Source: Paeniglutamicibacter psychrophenolicus (GTDB lineage: Bacteria > Actinomycetota > Actinomycetes > Actinomycetales > Micrococcaceae). From it: 64,000 bases of DNA. The position numbers were made by a program, and so were the translations under genes. The stretch is from positions 3,328,443 through 3,392,442 of the forward strand of contig NZ_JAGIOE010000001.1 in NCBI RefSeq assembly GCF_017876575.1, in the 5' to 3' direction. The notes beneath the pieces were generated by a model that saw only the letters and a list, made by a program, of their open reading frames with translations, did no database searches and was not told the origin of the DNA. Positions 8,286 through 18,288 of this stretch are shown here, piece by piece (within the stretch, counting starts at the first letter, position 1; each line of letters begins with the position of its first letter).

Positions 8286-10388
8286 TTACGCGTGCCCGGC
8301 GTTCTTCATCTGGCGCAGTTCCTTCTTCAGCTCCGAGACCTCGTCGCGCAACCGGGCGGCGACCTCGAAGTGCAGCTCGGCGGCGGCCGCGTGCATCTGC
8401 TCGGTCATCTGGCTGATCATGTCCACCAGGTTTTCCGCCGGGGCGGCGGCCAGGCCGTCGGCGCGCACCGTCTCGTGGGCCTTCTTGGTTCCGGCACTGG
8501 AGCGCTTGGCGTTCTTGGCCAGGCGCTGGTTGTTCAGCAGCTCCTGGGTGTCGGCGTCCTCGCGGGCCAGGGAATCGGTGATGTCGGCGATCTTCTTGCG
8601 CAGCGGCTGCGGGTCCACGCCGTGGTCGCTGTTGTACTTCTGCTGCACCTCGCGGCGGCGGTTGGTCTCGTCGATGGCCTTGGCCATGGCGTCGGTGATC
8701 TTGTCCGCATACATGTGGACCTGGCCGTCGACGTTTCGCGCGGCACGGCCGATGGTCTGGATCAGCGAGGTCGCCGAGCGCAGGAAGCCCTGCTTGTCGG
8801 CATCCAGGATCGCCACCAGCGAGACCTCGGGCAAATCGAGGCCCTCGCGCAGCAGGTTGATGCCCACCAGCACGTCGAACAGGCCCATGCGCAATTCGCG
8901 CAGCAGCTCCACGCGGCGCAGCGTGTCGACGTCCGAGTGCAGGTACTGGACCCGGACCCCGTGCTCGGTGAAGTAGTCGGTGAGGTCCTCGGCCATCCGC
9001 TTGGTCAGCGTGGTGACCAGGATGCGCTCGTTGCGCTCCACCCGGGCGCGGATCTCGTCAAGCAGGTCGTCGATCTGGCCCTTGGTGGGCTTGACGATGA
9101 TCTCAGGGTCGATCAGGCCGGTGGGGCGGATGATCTGCTGCACCACGCCGTCGGCCTTGCCCAGCTCGTACTTGCCCGGGGTCGCCGAGAGGTACACGGT
9201 CTGCCCGATGCGCTCGAGGAACTCGTCCCACTTCAGCGGCCGGTTGTCCATCGCGGAGGGCAGCCGGAAGCCGTGTTCCACCAGGGTGCGCTTGCGCGAC
9301 ATGTCCCCCTCGTACATCGCGCCGATCTGCGGGACGGTGACGTGCGATTCGTCGATGACCAGCAGGAAGTCGTCGGGGAAGTAGTCGATGAGGCAGTGCG
9401 GTGCGGTGCCGGCGGCACGGTCGTCGATATGCCGGGAGTAGTTCTCGATGCCGTTGCAGAACCCCATCTGCTCCATCATTTCCAGGTCGTAGGTGGTGCG
9501 CATGCGCAGCCGCTGGGCCTCCACCAGCTTGTTCTGGGACTCCAGGGTGGACAGGCGCTGCTGCAGCTCGTCCTCGATGTCCTTGACGGCCCGGTTCATC
9601 CGGTCGGCGCCCGCCACGTAGTGGCTGGCCGGGAAGACGTACATCTCGTTTTCCTCGCGGATCACCTCGCCGGTGACCGGGTGCAGCGTGTGGATAGATT
9701 CGATCTCGTCGCCGAAGAACTCGATGCGCAGCGCCTGCTCCTCGTACATCGGGATGATCTCCACGGTGTCCCCGCGCACCCGGAAGGTCCCGCGGTGGAA
9801 GTCCATGTCGTTGCGGGCGTACTGCATGGAGACGAACTTGCGCAGCAGCGTATCGCGGTTCAGCTCCGCGCCCTTTTTCAGGGTGACCATGCCAGCGACG
9901 TACTCCTCGGGGGTGCCCAGGCCGTAGATGCAGGAGACGGTGGCGACGACGATGACGTCGCGGCGGGTCAGCAGCGCGTTGGTGGCCGAGTGGCGCAGCC
10001 GCTCGACCTCCTCGTTGATGGAGGAGTCCTTCTCGATGAAGGTGTCGGTCTGCGGGACGTAGGCCTCGGGCTGGTAGTAGTCGTAGTAGGAGACGAAGTA
10101 CTCCACCGCGTTGTTGGGCAGCAGTTCGCGGAACTCGTTGGCCAGCTGGGCGGCCAGCGTCTTGTTTTGCACCATGACCAGCGTGGGGCGCTGGACCTGT
10201 TCGATGAGCCAGGCGGTGGTGGCGGACTTGCCGGTGCCGGTGGCGCCGAGCAGCACCACATCCTTTTCGCCGGCGTTGATCCGTTCGGTGAGTTCCTTGA
10301 TGGCCGTGGGCTGGTCGCCGGCGGGCGTGAACTCGCTGATGACCTCGAAGGGGGCAACGACGCGGTTGATTTGCTGCGCAAGACTCAT
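8286..10388 (-). CDS. uvrB: Excinuclease ABC subunit B
   Basis: A 700-residue UvrB, the damage-verifying helicase-like subunit of nucleotide excision repair that receives DNA from UvrA and recruits UvrC. Walker A GATGTGKS is at residues 48-55. The beta-hairpin region [20 protein letters not shown] follows near 100-120. The motif [11 protein letters not shown] carries Walker B, and the helicase C-terminal motifs [13 protein letters not shown] and QTIGRAARN are present. The C-terminal UVR motif (about residues 650-690) includes [19 protein letters not shown]. Length and motifs are complete. It is followed 81 bp downstream by the DUF2975 gene and preceded by the coaE group on the same strand. 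Confidence 0.97.
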   Translation of the reverse strand: MSLAQQINRVVAPFEVISEFTPAGDQPTAIKELTERINAGEKDVVLLGATGTGKSATTAWLIEQVQRPTLVMVQNKTLAAQLANEFRELLPNNAVEYFVSYYDYYQPEAYVPQTDTFIEKDSSINEEVERLRHSATNALLTRRDVIVVATVSCIYGLGTPEEYVAGMVTLKKGAELNRDTLLRKFVSMQYARNDMDFHRGTFRVRGDTVEIIPMYEEQALRIEFFGDEIESIHTLHPVTGEVIREENEMYVFPASHYVAGADRMNRAVKDIEDELQQRLSTLESQNKLVEAQRLRMRTTYDLEMMEQMGFCNGIENYSRHIDDRAAGTAPHCLIDYFPDDFLLVIDESHVTVPQIGAMYEGDMSRKRTLVEHGFRLPSAMDNRPLKWDEFLERIGQTVYLSATPGKYELGKADGVVQQIIRPTGLIDPEIIVKPTKGQIDDLLDEIRARVERNERILVTTLTKRMAEDLTDYFTEHGVRVQYLHSDVDTLRRVELLRELRMGLFDVLVGINLLREGLDLPEVSLVAILDADKQGFLRSATSLIQTIGRAARNVDGQVHMYADKITDAMAKAIDETNRRREVQQKYNSDHGVDPQPLRKKIADITDSLAREDADTQELLNNQRLAKNAKRSSAGTKKAHETVRADGLAAAPAENLVDMISQMTEQMHAAAAELHFEVAARLRDEVSELKKELRQMKNAGHA

Positions 10389-10435
10389 GGTTCTAGGCTA
10401 CGCCCTGGCACCGACGCTTTGGCTGCCTGCTCGCC

Positions 10436-10909
10436 TTAGGCGCAAAGGCCCGCGTCAGCGGCCCGGGCGTGCAGCTCCTCGATGCGCCCGATCGCCGCTT
10501 GGCCTGCGTCCGCCGCGAAGCCGAAGTATGCCTGGGCCCCGCCCAGGATGCCGTCGACCAGTTCGCCGGCATCCACGATGTGGCGGACCTTCCCGGCGGT
10601 GAACTTGGTGAGGTTTCCGGTGCGCTCCAGCAGGATCTGCGCCTCGAGGCTCGGGTAGGGAACCTCGGCCTTGCCGTCGGCGAGGAAACCTTCCACGGCG
10701 TCCAGCAGCGCATTCCAGATCCCGGGCAGGTCGTCGACCAGGTCCACGGGGACCAGCTGCAGCGAGTGGTAGCGCAGCTGGACCGCGCCCCGGGTCCCTG
10801 CCACCGCTGCCGCGCGCTCGGGGTCGCGCTGGATGCTCACCAGGTGGGCCGCGGTGCCGTCGGCCGGCTCGTGCCGGAGAAATGACTCGGCGACCAGGGA
10901 GGTGTTCAC
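10436..10909 (-). CDS. Conserved hypothetical protein
   Basis: A 157-residue soluble protein that I do not assign to a named family. It starts at a GTG whose last two bases and following A form the stop of the preceding gene (GTGA overlap), so the two are translationally coupled. Segments such as YHSLQLVPVDLVDDLPGIWN and VRHIVDAGELVDGILGGAQA suggest an alpha/beta fold followed by helices. Its position between coaE and uvrB seems typical of Arthrobacter-type genomes, which suggests it is an ordinary core gene rather than a transferred one. Confidence 0.7.
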   Translation of the reverse strand: MNTSLVAESFLRHEPADGTAAHLVSIQRDPERAAAVAGTRGAVQLRYHSLQLVPVDLVDDLPGIWNALLDAVEGFLADGKAEVPYPSLEAQILLERTGNLTKFTAGKVRHIVDAGELVDGILGGAQAYFGFAADAGQAAIGRIEELHARAADAGLCA

Positions 10910-11232
10910 TTGCGGGCCTGCTTCTGCAGGATGTTGCCCAGCGCACCGCGCATCAGCCGGATCACGCCCAGCACCGTGGCCGCGGCGGCGGACAGCAGCC
11001 CGGCCAGCGCGAGCCAGGCCGGCAGCAGCACCTGCGCGTCGTAGCCGGAGGAACGGGCGATGTACTGGTCCCGTCCGCCGAACCCGACCCAGAGCACCAC
11101 GGCGAGGGCCAGGGTCGCGGCGGCCAGCACCCACAGGATGCGGATGCTGCGCATCTCGGTGCGGGCCTTGGCCTCCTCGGCCTCCAGCCGCGCGGCGAAC
11201 TCGGCCTTCGCCGCGTCGTCCTCAGTGGGCAT
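10906..11232 (-). CDS. Small two-helix membrane protein
   Basis: A 108-residue protein. An Ala/Glu-rich N-terminal helix (residues 1-28) is followed by two membrane segments: about 30-50, ILWVLAAATLALAVVLWVG, and about 70-95, containing LALAGLLSAAAATVLGVI. A short basic tail ends the protein. Its start overlaps the 3' end of coaE by 11 bp. A TTG at 11250 with GGGAGA upstream is an alternative start that adds six residues. Function unknown; it forms an operon with coaE and the hypothetical gene that follows. Confidence 0.7.
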   Translation of the reverse strand: MPTEDDAAKAEFAARLEAEEAKARTEMRSIRILWVLAAATLALAVVLWVGFGGRDQYIARSSGYDAQVLLPAWLALAGLLSAAAATVLGVIRLMRGALGNILQKQARK

Positions 11233-11830
11233 GGCTGGTGAATGGGGCAATGTGGGTCTCCCAGATCTCGTTGACGCGTTGGTGCAGCTGTTCCAGCGTG
11301 CCCGAATTGTTGATCACGGCATCGGCGACGGCGGCGCGTTGCTCGTCGGTGGCCTGCGCGGCGATCCGCGCCAGGGCGTCGGCCTCGGCCATCGACCGGT
11401 CTTCGACCATGCGCCGCAGGCGTTCGGCCAGCGGTGCGGCCACCACCAGCACCTTGTCGAAGTCTTGCCCCTGGCCGGTTTCCACCAGCAGCGGGATGTC
11501 CTGGACGATGACCGAGCCCGCGGGTGCGGCCTCGCGCAGGCGGGCGGCCTCGGCGCGCACCAGGGGGTGGACGATGGAGTTCAGTTTTTCGCGGGCCGCG
11601 GTGTCGGCAAAGACCAGCGCCCCGAGCGCGGGGCGGTCCAGGGAACCGTCGGGTCCGAGGATCCCGGGGCCGAAGGCGGCAACGACCGCTTCGAGCCCCG
11701 GGGTTCCGGGTTCCACGACGGCCCGGGCGATGGCGTCGGCGTCGATGAGCACCGCGCCGAGGTCAACCAGGATCCGGGCGACAGCGGATTTGCCGGCGGC
11801 GATTCCGCCTGTCAGGCCAACATTGAGCAT
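11222..11830 (-). CDS. coaE: Dephospho-CoA kinase
   Basis: A 202-residue P-loop kinase that phosphorylates the 3' hydroxyl of dephospho-CoA, the last step of coenzyme A synthesis, in the cytosol. The P-loop GLTGGIAAGKS is at residues 5-15, the conserved DADAIAR at about 30-36, and the lid region shows VEDRSMAEADALARIAAQ. Length matches the family (about 200), without the C-terminal extension found in some mycobacterial proteins. It is the first gene of a run towards uvrB on the same strand. Confidence 0.95.
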   Translation of the reverse strand: MLNVGLTGGIAAGKSAVARILVDLGAVLIDADAIARAVVEPGTPGLEAVVAAFGPGILGPDGSLDRPALGALVFADTAAREKLNSIVHPLVRAEAARLREAAPAGSVIVQDIPLLVETGQGQDFDKVLVVAAPLAERLRRMVEDRSMAEADALARIAAQATDEQRAAVADAVINNSGTLEQLHQRVNEIWETHIAPFTSHAH

Positions 11831-11932
11831 GAACCTAGCCTACGACAGGCCAACCCGGCGGGGGTTCGCGACGCGGCGTATGGGCGGGCCTTCACCCTGA
11901 TGTGCCGGCATGCGGCGACCCCAGGCCGGCGA

Positions 11933-12547
11933 CTACCCTGCTTCGAACGCCGCGCCCAGCTCGCACTGCAGGAATTGTCGCACCCATGCCCTGGCCAGGT
12001 TGTGGTCCAGGCCCGGTGCACCGAGGCTGAGTTGGGTGGAAATCCCGTCCACATAGGCCGAGGTTTTCACGGCCACCGAGCGCGGATCGGCGTCCGCACG
12101 GAAGGTTCCATCTCCGATACCGCGCCGGATGGTTCGCTCGCAAGCAGACCGCCACAGGTTCAACCGGCCGTATTCCTCTGCCGGCAGGTCCGGAAAGCGG
12201 GCGGACTCGCTCCAGTAATCCGACCAGAAACGCCAGTGCCGCAGGCTTTCCTCCGACCCGTCGAACAGCGGGTCGACCAGCAGCAGCAGGGCAGGCACCG
12301 CATTGGTTTCGGCGTCTGCGGCCTCCACCAACGGCGTGTAGAACGAGTCCATTTCGAGCACTGCCGCTTCGGCAAAGATCTCGTGGATGCCCGCGAAATG
12401 ATAGGTCACGGTGCCCACCGAGGTTTGTGCCTGCCGGGCAATCTCCCGCAGCCCGGTATTGCGCAAGCCGTCGCGCAGGATCGCCTGCCGGGCCGCTTCG
12501 GCGATCAGGGCGCGTCGCTGCGGGGGCGCCATCCGTCGCTGGCTCAC
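11933..12547 (-). CDS. TetR-family transcriptional regulator of the peptide-uptake operon
   Basis: A 204-residue TetR-type repressor. The N-terminal helix-turn-helix (about residues 10-58) contains AILRDGLRNTGLREIARQA and TSVGTVTYHFAGIHEIF, followed by an all-helical ligand domain. The start is GTG at 12547, overlapping the stop of the hydrolase gene as GTGA, so it is the last gene of the six-gene operon that begins at 19862. A perfect palindrome at the head of that operon is the obvious candidate operator, which would give feedback control by an oligopeptide-related or hydrolase-related ligand. That link is an inference from position. Confidence 0.85.
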   Translation of the reverse strand: MSQRRMAPPQRRALIAEAARQAILRDGLRNTGLREIARQAQTSVGTVTYHFAGIHEIFAEAAVLEMDSFYTPLVEAADAETNAVPALLLLVDPLFDGSEESLRHWRFWSDYWSESARFPDLPAEEYGRLNLWRSACERTIRRGIGDGTFRADADPRSVAVKTSAYVDGISTQLSLGAPGLDHNLARAWVRQFLQCELGAAFEAG

Positions 12548-14625
12548 GTGGAGGTGCGCGGAATGACCTCCGTCCATTCCTGGTCCGCGACCAGTTCCTC
12601 TTCCGCATCGCCTACGGTCGCCCACGCGGTGACGGTGTTGGTCAACAGGAAGTTGGAGGCGTCCGCCCCCAGCACCGAATGGGTTTCCAACCGGGCCGAC
12701 CAGCCCTCGTTGGCAAGGCCAATCGACCACGCCGAACGAGCCTGGCCGCTGAGTGGGTCGCCGTCTCGGATCGTGTACGTCTCGCGGCTGTATTCGGTGA
12801 AGACCAGCCCGTCGGGGTAGCGGCGCGAGCCGCCGTAGCCCGGGTCCACATCCAGCACCCACTGCCCGGATTCAACGTCATGGCTCACGCTGCGCTGGGA
12901 TCCGGCGACGAAGGCCGGATCGATCTTCCCGCCGTCATTCTCCAGGTAGTCCACGGCAAGCCGTGGCGACTGTTCAGGCTTTCCGAACCCGACGCCCTCG
13001 ATGAGCCCGGAATCGGTGGCCATGACGGCCGCGTCGGCTCCCAGCACCGGCAGCTCGAGCGTGCTGGCGGCCAGCTCGATTTCGAGCGCCGGGTCCCCGG
13101 GCGGCGGCCAGATCCACGGCCAGTAGTTGGAGGAAAGCGCGAGCCGGATCGTGTGCCCGGGAGCGAAGACGTAGCCGATACCGACCATCTCGAATTCGAC
13201 CTCGACGTACTGACCGACGGGCATTGGCACCGCCTTGTCCCGGCCCTCGCGCTTGTTCAGGTTCAACACCCCGCGGGTCACCAGAGTCGAGGAGCCGTCC
13301 GGGGCGACATCGCACAATCGGGCGATGATATTGGCTTCGGCCGCATCGGCGCGCAGCCGCAGGCGCACCCGCGGGTTGCCCAGGATGCCCACCGGATCGG
13401 GAGCCGGCGGCAAATCGATGCACACGCTCCGTCCGTCCTCCGCCCGCTGATCCGGCGGGAGGTCCGTGGCGTTGCCGAACGGGAAGAACCTGCCCGCGTC
13501 GGCCCCGGTGTGCTGCGGGCTGCGCACGAGCGCCACCCCGTCGTGGACCGGGGTGCTGCAGCTGCCCTCGGACAGGGCATGCCGTTGACTGCGGATCTCC
13601 TGCGCCGGCCAGTTGGACAGTCCCAGCCAGTGGCCCTTGCGCCGTTCGTAGTAGGTGGCTGGCGGGTCGCCCTCGGGCAGGTAGGCCAACAGTTTCGGGC
13701 CGAGATCGGCACCGTTGTCGATTCCCTTGAGCCAGTGGTCCCACCAGGCGAGCGTTTCGCGCAGGAAGTTGATGCCCGGGCCCGGCGCGTAGCCGCGGTC
13801 AGGGTACTGGTGCGACCAAGGCCCGATGATGCCGCGGACCGGGGAGTCCAGGTTCTGGACCAGGCGCAGCACCGCATCGCGGTACGGGTCGTGCCAGCCG
13901 CCGACGGCGAGCACGGCCGCCTTGATGGAGGAGTAGTCCTCGCAGACGCTGCCCTGCCGCCAGTATTCGTCGCGTTCCTGGTGTTCCAGCCATCGTCCGG
14001 TCATCGGGCGGGTGTTCTCCAGCCGCTGGCGCCACTGCTCGACCCATGATTCACCGACCACCTCGGGCCGCGGCGGCCGGGCGTTGAAGGCAAACATCGT
14101 CCCGCCCCACGAGGCCATGTCGATGCCCAGCAGCGCCCCGCCCATGTAGTGCACATCGTTGTCGTACCGGTCATCGGTGGAGCAGACGGTGACAATGGCC
14201 TTGAGTGCCTCGGGGGCGTGTCCGGCCAGTTGCAGCGAGTTGAAGCCACCCCAGGAGATGCCGAACATCCCCAGGGATCCGGTGCACCAGGACTGCTCGG
14301 CGATCCAGGCGAGAACCTCGAGGCCGTCGGCCTGCTCCTGCTCGGAGTATTCATCGATGAACAGCCCGTCGGAGCTTCCGGTGCCGCGGATGTCCACGCG
14401 CACCGAGGCATAGCCGTGCCCCGCGTAATAGGGGTGGCGTTCGTTGTCACGCGGTGCCGTCCAGTCATCCAACCGGTAGGGCAGGTACTCCAGCAGTCCC
14501 GGGACCGGATGGCGGTCCGAATCGCGCGGGCGCCAGGTCCTGGCGTGCAGCCGGGTGCCGTCGGCCAGCGTTATCCAGGAGTCCTCGACGAGGATCTGGC
14601 GCGGCAGCGGGTCGATGTACTTCAT
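12544..14625 (-). CDS. CocE/NonD-type S15 hydrolase
   Basis: A 693-residue member of the Xaa-Pro dipeptidyl-peptidase/cocaine esterase (S15) family. It acts on ester or peptide bonds by a Ser-Asp-His triad in an alpha/beta hydrolase fold. The nucleophile is in GISWGGFNS (Ser124), the Asp probably in GGWHDPYRDAVL, and the His in GPWSHQYPDRG. A C-terminal jelly-roll domain follows (for example VRLRLRADAAEANIIARLCDV). The ATG at 14625 overlaps the preceding stop (ATGA) and is preferred over a GTG at 14646. It is co-transcribed with a peptide ABC importer, so hydrolysis of imported peptides or peptide-like amides is plausible. Confidence 0.85.
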   Translation of the reverse strand: MKYIDPLPRQILVEDSWITLADGTRLHARTWRPRDSDRHPVPGLLEYLPYRLDDWTAPRDNERHPYYAGHGYASVRVDIRGTGSSDGLFIDEYSEQEQADGLEVLAWIAEQSWCTGSLGMFGISWGGFNSLQLAGHAPEALKAIVTVCSTDDRYDNDVHYMGGALLGIDMASWGGTMFAFNARPPRPEVVGESWVEQWRQRLENTRPMTGRWLEHQERDEYWRQGSVCEDYSSIKAAVLAVGGWHDPYRDAVLRLVQNLDSPVRGIIGPWSHQYPDRGYAPGPGINFLRETLAWWDHWLKGIDNGADLGPKLLAYLPEGDPPATYYERRKGHWLGLSNWPAQEIRSQRHALSEGSCSTPVHDGVALVRSPQHTGADAGRFFPFGNATDLPPDQRAEDGRSVCIDLPPAPDPVGILGNPRVRLRLRADAAEANIIARLCDVAPDGSSTLVTRGVLNLNKREGRDKAVPMPVGQYVEVEFEMVGIGYVFAPGHTIRLALSSNYWPWIWPPPGDPALEIELAASTLELPVLGADAAVMATDSGLIEGVGFGKPEQSPRLAVDYLENDGGKIDPAFVAGSQRSVSHDVESGQWVLDVDPGYGGSRRYPDGLVFTEYSRETYTIRDGDPLSGQARSAWSIGLANEGWSARLETHSVLGADASNFLLTNTVTAWATVGDAEEELVADQEWTEVIPRTST

Positions 14626-16433
14626 CTGTTCCCGGTTCCTTTCCACTTGCGGATCAGGTGTCCGGGGCTGGGCTCGAACCAGCCTCCGGGGTTGTCGTCG
14701 ATCCAGGTTTGTTCTTCGGCCGGAGACTGCGGCAGTTCCAGGACCCCGGGTTCGAGAACCGCGTCCAGCAGCGAGGCGGTGTACGGGTGGTTGGGACCGG
14801 AGAAGACATCAGCCACATCTCCGATCTCGACCACCCGCCCGTTCTTCATGACCATCACCCGGTCCGCCACGTCGGCTACAACGGCGAGGTCGTGGCTGAT
14901 GAACAGCGTGCTCAAGCCATGTGATTCCTGCAGTCCGGACAGCAGCTCGAGGATGTCTGCCTGCACCGAAACATCGAGCGCGGTGGTGATCTCGTCGGCG
15001 ATGATCAGCTCCGGTGCGGCGGCCAGTGCCCGGGCGATGCCCACGCGTTGGCGCTGCCCGCCGGAGAGCTGGGCCGGGAGCCGTTTGCCAAAGCTGGCCG
15101 GCAGCCCGACCTCGGTGAGCAGTTCCTCGACCCGGCGTCGCTCCTCGGCGCGTGCGACGGTGCCGAACAGGCGCAGCGGGCGGCGGATCGCCGCAGCGAT
15201 GGTGCGGCGCGGGTTCAGGGATGTGTCGGCGTTCTGGAAGATCAGCTGCACCATTTGGCGCAGCTCGCGGCTGCGCCGGGCCACCGGTCGCGCCAGGTCC
15301 CCGCCGGTCCCGGTCACGGAGTCGCCGTGCACGCGCATGGTCCCGGAGGACGGGGCCGCCAGCCCGGCCAGCGACCAGGCCAGGGTCGATTTCCCGCTTC
15401 CCGACTCCCCCACGATCGCCAGCGTCTCCCCGCGCCGGATCTCCAGGTCGACCGAATCCACCGCAGGCGGTCCGGACGCATGGTAGGAAATGCTCACGTT
15501 TTCGCAACTGAGCAGGACGTCGCTGCCCCGGTTTCGGGTGTCTGCGGGCGGCTCCGGCTCTTGGCCGGCGCCGGCTGCAGGGGCAACCGATGCGGTACGG
15601 GAGCGTGCGCCGAGCGTCGGAACGTCGCTCAGCAGCTGGCGGGTGTACTCGTGCCCCGGGGCGGTGAAGAGTTCGGCCGTGGGCCTGCTTTCCAGGATCC
15701 GTCCGGCGCGCATCACGGCGACGTGGTCGGCCATGCCCGAGACCACGCCCAGGTCGTGGCTGACGATCAGCGTGGCGGTCTGCAATTCCCGGCTTAGGTC
15801 CTTGATCAGGCGCAGCACCGCCGCCTGGGTCACCACGTCCAGGGCGGTGGTCGGCTCGTCGAGCACCAGCACCGAGGGCCGTGCCGCGATCGCCATGGCG
15901 ATGCCGACGCGTTGCTGCTGGCCTCCGGAGAGCTCGTGCGGGTAGCGCCGGGCCAGGTCCTTCACGTTCGGCAGCCTCACCTGGTCCAGTGCCCGCAGCA
16001 CGTCTGCTCGGCTGGCGCGCAGCCCGTGGCTGGTCATCGCCTCGTGGATCTGCGTGCCCACCCGCATGGACGGGGTCAGCGACTGGCCGGCGTTCTGCGC
16101 GACCAGGGCCACGGTTCCGCCACGCAGGGCGCGCAACCGGGCAGGGTCGAGCCCAAAGACGTCCTGCCCCGCGACCCGCACCTGCCCGCCGGTGACCTGC
16201 GATCCTGCCCGCAGCTGGGCCAGCAGGGTCCGCGCGACGGTTGACTTGCCACTGCCCGATTCACCCACCAGCCCGAAGGTCTGACCCTCGGCAATCGTGA
16301 AAGACACCTCCGTGGCCACCGGCACCAGCTCTCGGCCGGCGCGGTAGGAAATGGATAGTTGTTCAACGGTGACCGCGTCCCCGATGGCTGCCACCGGTTC
16401 CAAGCCTCCGGCCAGGGGCGTATCGATGCTCAT
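14622..16433 (-). CDS. Fused double-ATPase of oligopeptide ABC transporter (DppD-DppF type)
   Basis: A 603-residue protein with two complete ABC nucleotide-binding domains in tandem. Each has Walker A GESGSGKS, an LSGGQ signature (ELSGGQQQRVGIAMA in the first, QLSGGQRQRVGIARA in the second) and a Walker B (VLVLDEPTTALD and LIIADEITTALD). This equals a natural fusion of DppD and DppF. The second Walker B reads IADEITTALD with Ile in place of the usual Pro after Glu, a minor variation. It energises import through the two permeases encoded upstream, with the ATG overlapping the previous stop (ATGA). Confidence 0.92.
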   Translation of the reverse strand: MSIDTPLAGGLEPVAAIGDAVTVEQLSISYRAGRELVPVATEVSFTIAEGQTFGLVGESGSGKSTVARTLLAQLRAGSQVTGGQVRVAGQDVFGLDPARLRALRGGTVALVAQNAGQSLTPSMRVGTQIHEAMTSHGLRASRADVLRALDQVRLPNVKDLARRYPHELSGGQQQRVGIAMAIAARPSVLVLDEPTTALDVVTQAAVLRLIKDLSRELQTATLIVSHDLGVVSGMADHVAVMRAGRILESRPTAELFTAPGHEYTRQLLSDVPTLGARSRTASVAPAAGAGQEPEPPADTRNRGSDVLLSCENVSISYHASGPPAVDSVDLEIRRGETLAIVGESGSGKSTLAWSLAGLAAPSSGTMRVHGDSVTGTGGDLARPVARRSRELRQMVQLIFQNADTSLNPRRTIAAAIRRPLRLFGTVARAEERRRVEELLTEVGLPASFGKRLPAQLSGGQRQRVGIARALAAAPELIIADEITTALDVSVQADILELLSGLQESHGLSTLFISHDLAVVADVADRVMVMKNGRVVEIGDVADVFSGPNHPYTASLLDAVLEPGVLELPQSPAEEQTWIDDNPGGWFEPSPGHLIRKWKGTGNR

Positions 16434-17266
16434 TTCACTCCCGTCATTGCACGGTCGACGCCAAGGCGCTTGCCAAGCCCGTCGGAGGTCAGATGGAGGC
16501 CGATGACGAAGCTGGCCAGTGCGGCCACCGGTCCCAGGGTGGCCCACGGGACCACCGTCAATGCCGTCCGGTTTTCCGCGACCATCAGTCCCCAGTCGGG
16601 GGCCGGCGGGTTGGCTCCGAAGCCCAGGAAGGACAGCGTGGAAATCAACAGGACCACCCAGCTGGCCCGCATGGCGTACTCGACCAGCACCACGTCGGAC
16701 ACGTTGGGCAGGATCTCCCTCAGAACGATCGGGCCGGCACGTTCGCCGCGTGCCCTGGCCGCCGTGACGTAGTCCAGTGATTTCACGGACCGGGCGGCCC
16801 CGCGCACCACGCGGATGACCGCCGGCGTGTAGACCACCACGACGGCCAGCACGATCACCCACATTCCGCTGCCCAGCACCGAGACGACCACCAGCAGGGC
16901 CAGGATGGTGGGCACGGAGAGGATGGCGTCGACCACGCGCATTACGACGTCGTCGAACCAACCACCGAGATATGCGACCAGGCAGCCGAGCAGGGCGCCG
17001 ATGGCCACGGCGATCGTTGTTGCCAGGAACGTCACCTGCAGGGCGTAGCGCCCGCCGTTGAGGGTGCGTGAGAGGATGTCGCGGCCATACATGTCAGTTC
17101 CCAGCCAATGTGTCCCGCTGGGACCCTGCAGGGCGGCGGCGGAATCGCTGGCCACCGGGTCGTAGGGTGAGATCCATGGTGCCAGCAGGGCCAGCAGCAC
17201 GTTGCCGAGGATCAGGACGATCCCGATGATGAATGCGGGTCCGGCCCCGCGCAGGGTCGACTTCAT
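16430..17266 (-). CDS. Peptide ABC transporter permease (DppC/OppC type)
   Basis: A 278-residue inner-membrane subunit with about six membrane helices and the BPD_transp_1 cytoplasmic loop (EAA-like) in VTAARARGERAGPIVLREIL. The early loop THWLGTDMYGRDILSRTLNG is diagnostic of the DppC/OppC subunit. ATGA overlaps join it to the DppB-like gene before it and the ATPase after it. Confidence 0.92.
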   Translation of the reverse strand: MKSTLRGAGPAFIIGIVLILGNVLLALLAPWISPYDPVASDSAAALQGPSGTHWLGTDMYGRDILSRTLNGGRYALQVTFLATTIAVAIGALLGCLVAYLGGWFDDVVMRVVDAILSVPTILALLVVVSVLGSGMWVIVLAVVVVYTPAVIRVVRGAARSVKSLDYVTAARARGERAGPIVLREILPNVSDVVLVEYAMRASWVVLLISTLSFLGFGANPPAPDWGLMVAENRTALTVVPWATLGPVAALASFVIGLHLTSDGLGKRLGVDRAMTGVK

Positions 17267-18288
17267 GGCTGGCTCCGTTCGTCGGTGGAAATGGCCGGGG
17301 ACGCCGTCGTCCCTGCACCGACCCCGGTGCCCCGGCGCGTTCTTTGGCGCAGTCGTTGCCGGGGGTCCAGGGCCATGGCCGCCAGATCGGCGAGCAGGTT
17401 GCAGGCCACGTAAATGGCCGCCGAGACGACCGCGACGGCTTCAATGACAGGAAGGTCCCGGTTGAATACCGCCTCCAGCATCAGGTTCCCCATGCCGGGG
17501 TAGTTGAAGATGTTCTCCACCACCACCACGCCGCCGAGCATCCAGGCGATGTTGATGGCCACGACGTTCAGCGTCGGCAGCAGCGCGGTGGGCAGCGCGT
17601 GGCGCATGACCACCCGCGCGCGCCGCAGCCCCTTGAGCTCGGCCGTGGTGATGAACTCCGAAGTCATCACGTCGATCGTGGAGGTCCGGGTCATCCTGAT
17701 GATGTAGGCGGCCATGGCCAGGGAAAGCACGATCACCGGGAGCCAGATGCTGGGCAGCAGCTGGGCCAGGCTCGCTTGCGGTCCATCGAGCACAACGGCG
17801 GGAAACAACGGGATGCCCACGGCGAAAGCCAACACCAGCAGGGCGGCGACCATGAATTCGGGGATGCTCATGGCCAGCAATGAGATTAGCGAGATGGAAT
17901 GGTCGGCCAACTTCCCGCGGCGCAGCCCGGCGATGACACCGAGCACGATGGACAGTGTCACCGAAATGATGACCGTGGGGATGGCGATGAGCAGGGTGTT
18001 GCGGAAATGCAGCAGCAGGTTCGGCCCCACCGGCTCACCGGAGACCAGCGAGGTGCCAAAGTCCCCCTGCAGCGCACCGAACAGCCACTGGATGTACCGC
18101 AGGAAGACCGGGGTGTCCAGGCCCAGTTCGCTGCGCATCTGGGCAACGGCCTCGGGTGTGGCATCCCTGCCCAGGATCTGCTGGACGACGTCTCCCGGCA
18201 GTGCTTGGATTGCGAGGAAGACCAGCAGCGAGGCCAGCACAATGGTCAGGACGGCGCTGCCAAGACGGCGCAGGATCAACAACGGCAT
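17263..18288 (-). CDS. Peptide ABC transporter permease (DppB/OppB type)
   Basis: A 341-residue membrane subunit. The N-terminal ILRRLGSAVLTIVLASLLVF helix and the periplasmic loop LGLDTPVFLRYIQWLFGALQGDFGTSL are characteristic of DppB/OppB. The EAA-like loop ELKGLRRARVVMRHALPTAL contacts the ATPase. The C-terminus has an unusual Arg/Thr-rich extension of about 30 residues. Its ATG shares one base with the stop of the binding-protein gene (TGATG). Confidence 0.92.
   Translation of the reverse strand: MPLLILRRLGSAVLTIVLASLLVFLAIQALPGDVVQQILGRDATPEAVAQMRSELGLDTPVFLRYIQWLFGALQGDFGTSLVSGEPVGPNLLLHFRNTLLIAIPTVIISVTLSIVLGVIAGLRRGKLADHSISLISLLAMSIPEFMVAALLVLAFAVGIPLFPAVVLDGPQASLAQLLPSIWLPVIVLSLAMAAYIIRMTRTSTIDVMTSEFITTAELKGLRRARVVMRHALPTALLPTLNVVAINIAWMLGGVVVVENIFNYPGMGNLMLEAVFNRDLPVIEAVAVVSAAIYVACNLLADLAAMALDPRQRLRQRTRRGTGVGAGTTASPAISTDERSQP

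Noticed and set aside
8247-10439. 730-codon plus-strand frame
   Set aside because: It is the antisense of uvrB, produced by GC-rich codon bias; the minus strand has all UvrB motifs.
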